A DNA stretch of 64,000 nt, from contig NW_023998415.1 of assembly GCF_014805625.2 (NCBI RefSeq), forward strand, positions 17,993,682 through 18,057,681, read 5' to 3'. Made by a program: the position numbers and the translations under genes. The notes beneath the pieces are model-generated. The model was not told where the DNA came from. It did not search any database and saw only the letters and a program-made list of their open reading frames with translations. Each line of letters opens with the position of its first letter. Position 1 is the stretch's first letter. This DNA comes from Glossina fuscipes (taxonomy: Eukaryota; Arthropoda; Insecta; Diptera; Glossinidae). Of this stretch, positions 51,946 to 63,002 are shown piece after piece.

Positions 51946-54900
51946 CTCTCTATACCAAGCTTTAGATACATGCAATGTAACCTTAACGAGTAATGGTTAT
52001 AATACAAAAAGAAAATAAAAAATAAAAAAAAAAAATACATAAAATTCATAATGAAATTCACGAAAGGTCAAATATTTCCATCAGTAAAACATGTTAGTCA
52101 CAGCAGAATTACTTAAATATATTTGCTGCTCGATAGAATCTTTGGCATCTCGGATGCACATAAGCTGTTTATAAAGAACATACGAACAAATTCCAGCCAT
52201 ACCTAACAAGTTCAAATAAAAGGAATATGAATAAAAAAAGAAAAACAATAACAAGAACATTATCATTGTCATTATAAACATGCAGCAAATGTCATATAAA
52301 TAAATACAAGAATATATTCTGTTATTGTTTTTGCCTTTTGTGCTCGGTATAGTATACGGATCCCAGATAGCCAACAACATACTTGATATATGTGATTGCA
52401 TGAGCACATAATGCGAACATCATATACAAAATGTCAAATGTCATACAGTGTACACTACATTTTTCCTGAACGTATGTTATGAAAGCAAAAAAGGGAACAA
52501 AAAACATTTTTTACATAACACCTATTACGAAGCCATGTTTAAAGATAATAAGCAATAAATCAATGCGCCTTAAAGCGATTCTTTCATACCAAGCAACAAC
52601 TTAGGTAAATATGCAAAAATCGCAATCAATTTTATGAATTTTAAGCTACTCAATAAGTCGATCGTACTATCCGATAATTATCATAATTTGTGTGCGTGAA
52701 TTTGGGATTAATATACCTGCTGTAGATTGCATCCATTTAAACAACAACAACAAACAGTTTGAAATATTTTCTCTCCTTAACAACTCTATATCGTTTCAGT
52801 GACATATTATGCACATTTTCACGATTGATCTATGGAAAAGGTTCGAATTGTCATCCTAACAGTTCGATAGATATATGTATAAAATATGAAACCAGACGCT
52901 GGCACGGGGAAGTTTAAACAGAACTCAATTGAATTCGTATTTTAAAATATTTTAAAATATGGAGACTTTGTAGCGTTCTTTTATGTCTGTATAGAAGAAG
53001 AGCGCATTCTGCTATATTTCTAATCCGAATATCGTGGTAAGTTGTAATTTTTTGGTATTTATAGACAAACGGATCGTCTATAATTTCAAACTCGATCCAG
53101 GCGTTTCAATACCAGTTGACTGACGGAGTGACGAAAACTTTGTGCTCGTTATGCAGGCATGAGTAAAGTGAGTAAGAAATTTACCCTAATATGAATATGT
53201 AACATTCATGAAGCCGCCAAGAGGTATTCTGGATGCTTTTGGTTTCATGTTTCCATTCCATGCGCATAATTCGTTTATCATCCCAAGATAACTTGTTTAA
53301 AGTAATATTAATTTTAATCAGCAAAAAGCTTACGAAAAAGGGGAATCGAGTGCGCGTAATTTTCAAATCGTCTCTATATTGTTGTAGTTTGCATCGGATA
53401 TTTAATATAAAACTCAATTATGTATAACGGTCGCGAAAACCTTCCCATCACTCATTGTTCAAAACAACTTATCTGCTGTTCTTTCATTTGGGAACTCATA
53501 CCCCAGTTTACAGCGCGCAATTTAATTTTTAGAATCTTCAGTGGGTGTTGCAATCTACCCCCCCCCCCCTCCCTTTCCCCTAAAAAAAAAATTGAAAATA
53601 AAATAATTGACTTAGCAGGGAAGCAAACCACAAAGTAAAATATTAGCCTGAAACGTGTGCAAGCAGCATTCATATGCAATGTTAAATATTCATGAGAATT
53701 TTGTTAAAGCGGCAAAGTAATTTACGTTTGCTTGATCAAACCATTGAAAATATCTTTGTGTATTTACCCACTTACCGATCCAATACAGATACCATGCAGA
53801 TTATAGCCAAACAATAAAATGTATTTATGTAAATATTAGCAAATGTTGCATAATCTGCTTTCACAGCCAGTGCTGCCATCTCAAGATTTTCATTCGAATT
53901 CATGCTGGATTCTATAGTGATGGAGGTTTGCTGCGGCTGCTCTTGTTTCTGTCGTTCGTTGAAAGTCTCGCCTGCAAGACTCAATACTTTAGACCAATCC
54001 GTGGGGTCACTCGTTAGGACAAACAGCAAATGAGCCAACGCTAGTCCAGCTAGCAAACCGTGGCATATATTTGCGATCAACAACCAAATCCGTTGAGCTA
54101 TGCAAGCTAGTTCAATATTGGTTTTAGCTTCGTGTCTATAACGAAATAAAAATTCAATATTTAATTAAAATTTAAAAAAAAACATAAAAAATTATTATTT
54201 TATGCCGATTAAAGTCCCAAGTTTCCAATTTTCATCTCAGCACCTTTTTGACTTAATATATATCTTTCGCAGAGATTCAGACAGAATGCAATTATAATTG
54301 CAGATCGATCTGAATGAAAGGAAAACATTTCTAGTTCCTTGTATGTGTTCCGTTTCAATAAAAAAAAGTTTTCTTCGTTTACTTATGATTATTAGCGAAT
54401 TTTTATTCGATAATTCAAGATCTTAGCCTAATATCGAGCGCTAAGCATTGCTCGGTTGAGCGCATTCTCTATCAAAAGTGTCGAGACAATAATTACTTAC
54501 ATCTATCTTGATAGCAAAAGCATGTGCATTCTTCATATTTTCCACTATCTCAGTTGTTAACGATAAATGCATTATGAGTTTCAGATATCGGCTGTTAAAG
54601 CTCACTAAAGGACTCTTTGATTTGAATGGCTATCATTGACAGTGGAAGAGGGTTTGAAGATATGTTTGCGAAAAGAATCTGTCCTTTAGGGCTTGCTATT
54701 TGCCCTTAACTGCAAACACTTAACTTACATGGAAAACGCTGAAACGTAACCTAAGCAAGGTGTGATTTTTGTTACGTCTAAAACTAGAGCGTTCGGTTGT
54801 TTAAATGTGGTTTAAGTTTCCAATGAATTTAGGAAAATCAAATGATTGTGGAAGGGGATGTTATCCACCTGAGTAGGCGAGTGGACCAAGGATCTCGATT

Positions 54901-57739
54901 AAGAACTCGATAACCGTTGCTTCATATCTCAAATACGGTGGAGTTCTTAATAAGGCCGACAGCCTCAGAAGGTTGTGCTTTAAGACTTTAGTCTTTAAAT
55001 TGATTATATAACAATAATAAAAAAGAGATTTTAGCTAAAGTAACAAAGAATGAAAAGAAAGACAGAAACACACACAGAGAGAGAGATAGAGAGAGAGAGA
55101 GAGGAAATAGAACTTCAAAATCGATGTTATAAGCGTTTAAACTACATAATGTTTAAACTTTTGGACAAAATAAGATGATAGACATATCTGAGGATAATCA
55201 AATTTTTCTATAAAATCCATCTTTCGAATGGAGCTCCCTTTCGGCATTTAAAACTTCATCCAAAATAAAGATTATTTTCCGAAAAATATTTCCAGTCCAA
55301 TGAAAAGAAAGCGTTTGAATTTAAGCAACGCAAACACTGTCATCCTTATAATTTGGTTCTCACCACACAATCATGTTCTTCATCGACGTAACGCATACAT
55401 GAGAAAACACATACTACTCACCTACAATATTCACCATCGAGAAGACAACGCGTATCACCGTAACTGGCGCTAGGGCGCAAAACGAAACCGGCATAATTAC
55501 CACCGCCGCCACTACCAACACCATCTACAGCCAAACCACCACAACCATCATTGCCTGAGTCTGCAGCACCTTGACTCGTACTACTGCCAGCAGCAGCACT
55601 GCTGCCACTCACACGACCACTCATGCCGCCCGAGCGCATAAACGAGTGATGGTGGTGTTTATAAAAACAGTGTTCAACTGGTCGATATCCTGATGACGTC
55701 TGCATAAATATTTTGTCAATATGCGCGGGCGTATCATCCGTAGGTGAGACGACCGGTGTGAATGGATTGTAAATTTCTTCGCCTTCTGCTGGTACAATGT
55801 CATCGGAAAGCTCCTTTAATATCGAAGATAAACCGCCAGCTGAATATAGTTTACCTACAAACAAAACAAAAACAAAAACAAAAAAATCATCCATAAATAT
55901 ATATATATATATATATGTATATATATTAAGTAGTTATTCGAGCTTTATTTCAATAACATACGAATACTATGAAAATAGTATAATTACAAGCTGAGGACTA
56001 AAAAAAAATTGTATTTATTGTATTCCTAAGAACTATGAGAACCTCTCGTATTACTTTTGGTAACTATTTTACTTACAAGTGTAATTAACGAATATTTGAC
56101 TAAGAAGACCAATAAACAATAAATAAAACCGTTGTTTTACTTTCATGCAAGCAACAAAAACAAAAAAAGACGGAAGTAACACTGAGGACACATTGAACTT
56201 TCCAGATGTCAATCGCGCTACGCACAACTATTGACCAAACATTTTAACTTAACTTACTTTAGTAACCAGAATAAGAATATAAATCAAAGGACATTTAATG
56301 ACGGACGAATTTTCACATACGTAAAATGCTTGCTACAACAACATTGCCCAAATATGGAGCACGTTTCAATAAGATCTCTTAATAAATAAAAATCAGTTTT
56401 TATTGTATAGTATGCCGCGGTTCAATATTCTTAAACTTTGAAAAATGCCGGAATATCTTGATCGTCTTTCAATTTGCTTAAGAAAGAGTGGTGGGGCCTT
56501 GTACTGTGTAGCTTAAATTTCCACGTACCACTCTACTGGCAGGCAATTGAAGCCCCCTCTTCATTTATTTTAAATTATTTACAAAGAACTTTTGTGTTTT
56601 GAGACTTTTCTTCTTCTTTTTTACTTTTATTTTTATGTTTATTTTATTTTAATGGTTTTTTACTTACTTATTATATGCCCCCTCTTATCTCTTTGTGACT
56701 TCGTTTTTCTATGTACCCGTCGCTCCTCTAGACTCTGATCGATTTCCAATTCACCGGACAGGGAAGCATCATTCATTTCTGAGCACTGCTTCAGATAACG
56801 CATTAGAGTCTCATTTGCCTGACGCACTTCCATTTCGCCGGCTGCTATTAGCTTGCGTTCCCGTCTACGCCTAGATTCAGATTTACTGCGTTTACGGCGT
56901 GGGCTCTTCTCGAGAGAGCTTCGGGAGCGGATTGAGTGCTGAGCAGGACTAGCTGTTGGGTCAGACAGTGATTGATGTTTACGAGAACCACCACCACTAC
57001 CACCACCACCACCACCACCACTCAAAGGACCGTTACCGCTACCAGCGCTCAAAGCGGAAGGCGTTGGTGAAGATTGTTTTAGTTCCCGATCCATGAAACC
57101 TAGAATACCGCGATGAAAGGAGGCATCGGCAGCTGTTTCTAAAACTCGACGAGATGGTGAGTGGGGCGAGAGTGTGCGGCGGTGTCTATGAGCGGTAATT
57201 GTGGGTGGCAATTGCTGTAGAGTTTCTCGTAGACTCATAGCATCTCCCGACGAATTTCGACTACTACTCGGACCATCTGGTGGACCGGTAGCCGCCAATT
57301 CACTACCATCGCCGTCATTGGACTTTGTGGGCTCGTTGTTATCGTTTTTAATGTAGGGAAGTCCAGAGGAGTTTTCTGGTACATTTTCCTGAGGAGTGTG
57401 GCCATTAACTAGAACAACAGTTTGCTGAGTAGTCTGAGATAAATCGCGGCCGTCACTACTAACACCAACACTAGCTGAACTTCCATCTTCCGTATGATTT
57501 TGGCGTTCATGTTCCTGTAACAATCGCGTAGCCACTGCTGCAATAAGAGCGTCTGCACCTCCCGGCATGCTGCTGGCCGTTGTACTAGTACATGCACCTT
57601 CTTCTGCTTCCCTAACATTTTCTGAGGGCCGAACAGGTGATTTGCCTTCGGTATTGTTACTAACCTGACGTTCATTACGACGATGACGCGATTCCATCCG
57701 TCGATGACGGTGACGATGCACTTTTGGTGTCGTTTCCAT
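51321..57739 (-). CDS. Tmem237: TMEM237-type ciliary transition-zone membrane protein, five exons
   Basis: This is a four-pass membrane protein of the transition zone at the cilium base. Joining 57739-56668, 55854-55422, 54135-53776, 51733-51556 and 51476-51321 gives 732 residues, with all splice phases matching and canonical GT/AG ends. Residues 1-500 are disordered and basic, with His/Arg repeats, a poly-Gly stretch (241-251) and RRKRSK-type clusters. TM1 (about 519-542) carries CHGLLAGLALAH, the family signature; TM2 is about 602-620 and ends in LDR; TM3 is about 641-657; TM4 (about 693-710) has the closing GWIMIGL...EDLL. Human TMEM237 is about 400 residues, so the N-terminal part is much longer here. 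The start is the first ATG of the frame. It lies in tandem with an LRRC56-type gene. Identification rests on motif recall. Confidence 0.8.
51556..51733 (-). CDS. Tmem237: TMEM237-like exon 4
   Basis: The acceptor CTAATTTCGTAACGCAG precedes 51733 and the donor GAGATT|GTAAGCATT follows 51556. It encodes residues 622-681 with TM3. Only 79 bases separate it from exon 5. Confidence 0.8.
52081..52507 (-). other. Possible tiny nested ORFs in TMEM237 intron 3
   Basis: A 61-codon ATG frame (52507-52322) is hydrophobic, with FDILYMMFALCAHAITYIK. A donor GTATGT (GT at 52382-52381) and a T-rich acceptor TTGAACTTGTTAG (ending 52203) frame a 180-base intron. Splicing it joins a short ATG frame (from 52401) in phase to MAGICSYVLYKQLMC... 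and a TGA at 52083-52081, making a 46-residue product. The 61-codon frame does not join in phase. This could be a nested gene, an odorant-receptor-like remnant or chance. Confidence 0.2.
53776..54135 (-). CDS. Tmem237: TMEM237-like exon 3
   Basis: The acceptor TTATTTCGTTATAG precedes 54135 and the donor GATCG|GTAAGTGGG follows 53776. It encodes residues 502-622, holding TM1 with the HGLLAG signature, a polar loop and TM2. Confidence 0.82.
54865..55022 (+). mobile_element. tRNA-derived SINE in a TMEM237 intron
   Basis: This is a second near-complete copy of the SINE at 42.0 kb, antisense to the host gene in intron 2. Shared blocks are CTGAGTAGGCGAGTGG (A-box region), ATCTCAAATACGGTGGAG, TTAATAAGGCCGACAGCC and AAGACTTTAGTC, then an AAT-rich tail. 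The B-box is decayed (TTGCTTCATATC), so this copy is probably silent. Confidence 0.7.
55072..55103. repeat. (GA)n microsatellite in TMEM237 intron 2
   Basis: This is a GA run with a few interruptions. Confidence 0.85.
55422..55854 (-). CDS. Tmem237: TMEM237-like exon 2
   Basis: The acceptor TTTTGTTTGTAG lies just before 55854, and the donor TGTAG|GTGAGTA follows 55422. It encodes residues 358-501 plus two bases of codon 502, including the LSSILKELSDD stretch and a Ser/Gly/Ala-rich linker. Confidence 0.8.
56668..57739 (-). CDS. Tmem237: TMEM237-like exon 1 (coding part)
   Basis: It encodes residues 1-357 plus the first base of codon 358. The donor is ATAA|GTAAGTA with the GT at 56667-56666. 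A (CCA)n run encodes poly-Gly near residue 245. Confidence 0.8.
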
Positions 57740-58582
57740 AATTTGCAAACAACAACAATTTTGAAACAGAAGGAAACAAATTGATTAGATTCGAAAAGAA
57801 TGCTCTCCTAATTACTATTATCTGGCTGCTCCTTTTAAGCAATATTTACAATTGCGTGTTTTATTATTCTCAAATAACTAAGTTATTTTACTTTCATTTA
57901 ATGTCATTTGATTGAGCCTACGCAAAAATCAAAATCAATGCGATGAGGGACCATTTTGCGTACACGAAAATTTGAAATAAATTGCAAGCAATTTAAACGA
58001 CATTTAAGAAAGAAAAACAAACACACTCGTTAAACATATTCGTGCATAATTACGTTTATCAAGCTTGAAATTGATTTTAGTTATTTTCACGATAGGAAAG
58101 ACAAGCAATTTTTTTCATCTAATTTCAATTTTCCCGATTTTGCTCTGTTCCATGCGTCTTGCCTAAAACTTGACCTATATTTCTTTCTCACTGGGTTACA
58201 GTTACAGTTACGATACGATAGGCAAAGTTTAATGTTATCGCCTAAAAAGCCTTGTTCTTCGCACTGTCGTTACAAGATTGTATGAGTACAAAATATCGGT
58301 CCTTATGTCCGCACTGTATGGACATATCAATATATATAAAAAATATTTAAAAATATATATGTACACACACATACACATTGATATAGTTAAACCACAACCA
58401 TTTAATAACGCACCGTGGTTGGTTTTTTACAAATATTAAAATTATTCAATTTCGTGTTTACATCCGTTCACGGCTGAAAAGCAACTGAATGATGTTTTTC
58501 ATTAATTGCTTAGCTCAAAATGGCTGACTTGGTTTTCGTCTTCATCCTTTAGTCTGCATATGAGTTAGTTAAGCTTTTTTAG

Positions 58583-58590
58583 TGACGTCA
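58583..58590. promoter_or_regulatory. CRE palindrome TGACGTCA, site 1
   Basis: A perfect CREB/ATF consensus about 840 bases upstream of the TMEM237-like start codon. Confidence 0.4.
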
Positions 58591-58607
58591 GTACTATCTT
58601 ACTTGTA

Positions 58608-58649
<42 letters not shown>

Positions 58650-59113
58650 TACACAAATATCGACAAATGTTTATTTCCAATTTTAATTTGTGTTGTTTGT
58701 TTATTATATTATAGTTACATCTGTGTAATGAAAAGTTAATAGCAGCCTGGTGGTGCTTGGGAATTGCAATACGGTTTATACCTTAGCTTAGCTAGGTCAC
58801 ACGCGCTTATTTTTTAATTAAAATTGTCTTCAATGCTTGCAAACTTTTTATCAGATAAGTATTTTAGGCGATTTTGTGCCTTTTACACTTATAATCATTA
58901 TATTATATTAATTTACTTGTTTGCACAAGCATGAAAACAAGCAATAATAATTTCATCAATACTTTTTTAAGATATCTAATATTTAAAGCGTAATCTCGAT
59001 CGCCTATAAATGAAGACATCAGATGTCTGCTTGAAAATTGTCAAACTCTCAAAAGATCGCAATCAAAGCCTCCATTCAATTATATATTTGTTTGCAATAT
59101 TTTTCCTTAAACG

Positions 59114-59156
<43 letters not shown>

Positions 59157-59587
59157 CTACCTACATATATATATATATATATACAATAATGAATTGTATT
59201 TGCTTAACAACCTAAAGCCCACTTTTATGACGCCCATAGCTTGCGTCGGCTTATATTTCCGAGTTGCAAATGTAAATATCTATCTGTTGAAATTGTTTTT
59301 AAAAAGTTTCCGTGACAAGGCAGGAAAAAAGCAAAAAAAATTTCTTAAAAACATATCGACAGAGACTTTTTTACAAATATCTCCAAAAGAAAAGTCTTAG
59401 AATTATATTTTATTATTAAAAAAGTTTCGAAAAAGTTTTAACAAAAAGTTTAATAACATATTTCTCGCGTAACCACTATATGAGAATGTTCTCCTTTTTT
59501 TTTACCATCTGTCCGTTGAACTTTTCGAAGAAGAAGTGCTTTTCTTTTTTTTAAAGCGCATGTGCTTCAGGACCCACACTTCCAGTA

Positions 59588-59595
59588 TGACGTCA
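59588..59595. promoter_or_regulatory. CRE palindrome TGACGTCA, site 2
   Basis: A perfect CREB/ATF consensus, 1005 bases from site 1. Confidence 0.4.
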
Positions 59596-60250
59596 ATCGG
59601 AAAGCTTTACAGAATATTTTGATGATAAATCAAAATATAGTTACAAAATAGAAGCATAACAACAACAATTTTACATGAACAATTGTTACTTCTTCTGTAT
59701 GCATCTCAAAAGCAACTTACGCGCGTGTACATTACCACATGCACATTATATTGTATTTACGATCTACAATACAATGCTAAATGCCGGTAAAAATATTATA
59801 GTATATAGTACAACAAACAAAGTCATACCGCTTAAATTATGATTGAAATGATGAAAATGTATTGATGAAATACGTAAATAATAATAATGCTATGATATAT
59901 TCAAATAAATCGCTACGAGAATCATACGAACATAGATATGCACACATATTGTATATAACGGTGATATCACTTGCAAGCATACATACATTATTGCAAAGAA
60001 AAATTTTGGGAATAATCTGAAAAATTTATTTGACATTATGTGGCCATTAAACGGAAATCGTTGCTACCTTTGACATTTAAATGTTAACGCAGCGGTCCTA
60101 TGAAATTGTTATAATCTTTTTGAGAAATTTAAATGTCAGGGTATGTATTGCATTGCCAAAAAAGAAACGTACACGCGCATACATACGCATATACACACGC
60201 GCGCAAACACAAACTCATTCATAATAGCCAAAAGTCACCACCCACTCAAT

Positions 60251-60277
60251 CCGCGCAACCCGCGCAACCCGCGCAGT
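60251..60277. repeat. CCGCGCAAC minisatellite, three units
   Basis: Three tandem 9-base units, the last ending in GCAG. It is GC-rich in AT-rich surroundings. Confidence 0.8.
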
Positions 60278-60554
60278 TAAATCCAGCTCTATACATCGGG
60301 GGACGTAGATAAATCTATATTGGAAGCATCCCACGTGAAACATGCTTCAAAAATCGAAAGAATAATTCGTATATAAAAATACTCTCGCTCGTTGTTGCAA
60401 TGCAAACATCAACTGCGCATAACATTTTTCCATAAATTTTTTTTTTTTTTTTTTTTTTTTTTGACTGTATTTACTTCTATCACCAAAAAGGCGAAGCAAA
60501 ACAAAATAAGGAATCCAACAGACAATCAATAAAGACAGTAGCACGCATTAATAG

Positions 60555-60562
60555 TGACGTCA
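60555..60562. promoter_or_regulatory. CRE palindrome TGACGTCA, site 3
   Basis: A perfect CREB/ATF consensus, 967 bases from site 2. A near copy, TGACGTAA, follows at 60576-60583. Confidence 0.4.
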
Positions 60563-61531
60563 TCGTTTTGCAAACTGACGTAAAAAACTTAAAGCCTACA
60601 CAAAACATGTTGTTTTACGAAAAAATAACAATAAAAATACACACAAAATACGAAAAGCAACGTAGTTAGTTATTAGTGAATCGGAAAGCAAATCTAACTA
60701 ATCTAAAGTCTAATCTAACAGGCACAAATGTCGAATTATGTTAAGCACTAGACATAAAACTATTTATAAAACAATGAAATTTACCGGATACTAATAGCAT
60801 TAAATTATTTCCTTTAATCTAATGCTTTAATCATTTTAAAGGTCTTACCTCTTTAGGTCTCGTTCGTTAGGGGGTGTCCTGTAGCGAATGTCAATGCAAG
60901 CGTTTTAAATGGCCTCCTCGACAGCATAAAGCCTTCATTTTATCGGCAAATTGATTGATGCTTCCGGATGAATACGGAACCCATTCCCTCTATATCTGCT
61001 AGTATTACGGATTATACTTCAAAAGTCTGGTTTTATCGATTCGTTTTTTGATTTATTATCAAAATGTCAGAGGGACGAAATCCAAAACTTGAACTGTAGA
61101 CCTGATGAACATGTATGCGAACCTGACATTTTCAATGCTGAAACTGAATGAACTCTGCCCTTCCCATGAAATTTCCCTCTTTTGACAGATTAAATAAAAA
61201 AAGCTGACGGCGTACTTATAACGTCAATCGTATCGGGTGTTGCTCAACTTGGCAATAGTTCTAAGATTAAATTCTTTTGTGTATGCGTTATTGCTATGTA
61301 AGTAACATGCCTGTATATTTTTCCGCCTTCGAAAATATCTTTATAATTTTGCAGCGTCTGACGTTCCTTCAAGAAATTACTAAACTTGTTCAATTTAGTG
61401 ATAATACAGTTGTTGTTGGCGATTTCAATTTATCCATCGTTTCCTAGAGGTGGCGTGAACAAGCTTAACGCACAATTTCACTGAATTCTTCTTCCAATTA
61501 TAACTGCTGTTTTCATACCGTACATCACTTG

Positions 61532-61756
61532 GTATAAGGGTATATTAAGCTCGTACGGATGTATGCAACACCCAGAAGGACTTAATATAGGCCTACATTT
61601 TATAATAGCATTCGATTCGGAAAGCCCAAGGACGACACTTATTGAGAATGGTTCAAATGGATCGAGCCAATTTTTCCGGCCGCTTACCATGCAACGTCTT
61701 ATTTTCAAAAGTCGATAAACGGATAACTGAAGGGTGATGTCGAGTATGTAATAATG
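61532..61756 (+). repeat. Dispersed non-coding repeat, family R1, copy 2
   Basis: It shares ordered blocks with 18221-18535: TATTAAG...GGATGTATGCAACACCCAG, ATGG.TCG, CTTATTTTCAAAA, GGGTGAT and TAATGG. The first block is a phrase common in intergenic repeats of higher flies. Confidence 0.55.
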
Positions 61757-62239
61757 GGCCATGCTCAAGCACTATTGTGCTTTTACTTGTTTTGCTTTTG
61801 GTATGTGTGAACTATGGTCATCTACAAATGCAAAATGGTAAAGTGTCAAATCTCATATTTCATAATGCTTCTGACTTATCAATTTCTCGTTCACGGTCTT
61901 TCGTCATTTTTGAAGATGCTTATCATTCAACTATTTACATATGCTTAGAAAATGTAGCTCTATTAACTCCCAGTATAAAAATATTATAAAGCTTTAATAG
62001 TAGTCAAGATGGCTAGCAAATAAGGTTTGGTGAAGTGTGAAGTGAAACGTCCGGTAATGGTATTTTAAAATTGCACGCTATACTCAATGTCATAGCATCG
62101 CTTGCGTTAAAGCGAAAAGTAATAGTGTTTATCCGATCTGGTTAGGTAACGAACTAAATGGGATAAGAAATAAGAAATATACTCTTGGAAAAATTATATG
62201 AAACGCTGAAAGAAGTAGAGCACTAGCAATCAAAACTAT

Positions 62240-62265
62240 CGAGCCTCTCTTTAAAGAGAGGCTCG
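62240..62265. repeat. 26-bp perfect palindrome
   Basis: CGAGCCTCTCTTT at 62240-62252 is followed at once by its exact reverse complement at 62253-62265, with no spacer. It lies about 500 bases beyond the LRRC56-like stop codon. Confidence 0.95.
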
Positions 62266-62685
62266 TCTTTAAAAGCTGGACTGAATGTTTAGCCCACTCG
62301 CTGTAATAAAAATAAATATTTTATTCATATTATGTACTGAAGGTAGTTTTGAGAAGTCCACAGGGTTAAGTGCTTCGAAAACAAGTCTTCGAATATTGAA
62401 GAGGTTCTTAGATCCAAAAAGTGTTTGTTTAATTTTATGATTTTAAGGATCCATTGTTGTGTTGCATGAGTATGAATAAGGTGAAGTTGCCTGTATTTTA
62501 ATATAAAAAAAGTTGATTAATAGAACCGGATCCCACTCATTGGATTCTCCATATTGCTGATATGCAAATTTAAATAATATTATTTGGTAAAAGAAAACTC
62601 TCACCTTCACAAACTATTCGCCTTAGATTAGGGTTTTTAGCTATAAGCAAATTATGTTAGTAACATCTTACGACTTTTCCAATAC

Positions 62686-62691
62686 TTTATT
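62686..62691 (-). promoter_or_regulatory. Probable polyadenylation signal of the LRRC56-like gene
   Basis: AATAAA on the minus strand lies 70 bases past the stop codon, a fitting distance for a short 3' untranslated region. Confidence 0.55.
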
Positions 62692-62760
62692 GAAATGCGC
62701 TAATCTATCTTAAACGCTTATTTATACCAACAAAACAACAAATAACAACAATGTAAACAA

Positions 62761-63002
62761 TTAATGATATTTATCATTAACCGGCGTAAAATCGATATCA
62801 CAACTGCCCTGAGATGATAGCGAAGATGCTACACCAGTGGCTTGATCGTGGGAAAATTCTAAAGAGGAACTTGAATTATCCGGAGAAATCCAAGCATTGG
62901 CGTCGTGGCGGCGCTGACGATTAGAATTTCTAGCCAACGATAAAACAGACCCAACAACCGGTGAACCTGTATATAAACTACTGCAACGTGAACTCGATGA
63001 TT
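62761..63002 (-). CDS. Lrrc56: LRRC56-like terminal exon
   Basis: The acceptor TTTTAATTTTTAG precedes 63002, and the phase-1 join gives Glu. It encodes 79 further residues, Ser/Asn-rich, then TAA at 62763-62761. Confidence 0.78.

Larger units (their letters stand above)
57740..62760. other. Intergenic between TMEM237-like and LRRC56-like genes
   Basis: This is the 5' flank of the TMEM237-like gene and the 3' flank of the LRRC56-like gene. It holds TA microsatellites (58611-58646, 59119-59152), three TGACGTCA sites, a three-unit CCGCGCAAC repeat (60251-60277), an R1 repeat copy (61532-61756) and a 26-bp palindrome (62240-62265). I looked for an RFX X-box near the TMEM237 start and found none that fits. 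Confidence 0.55.

Noticed and set aside
57409..57675. 88-codon frame inside TMEM237 exon 1
   Set aside because: It is a shadow of the real frame, which joins in phase to the next exon.
60347..60544. Minus-strand frame with LLSLLIVCWIPYFVLL, resembling a receptor TM6
   Set aside because: It runs into a poly-A-encoded Lys stretch, has no other receptor motifs and no neighbouring exons. It is likely a chance hydrophobic frame.
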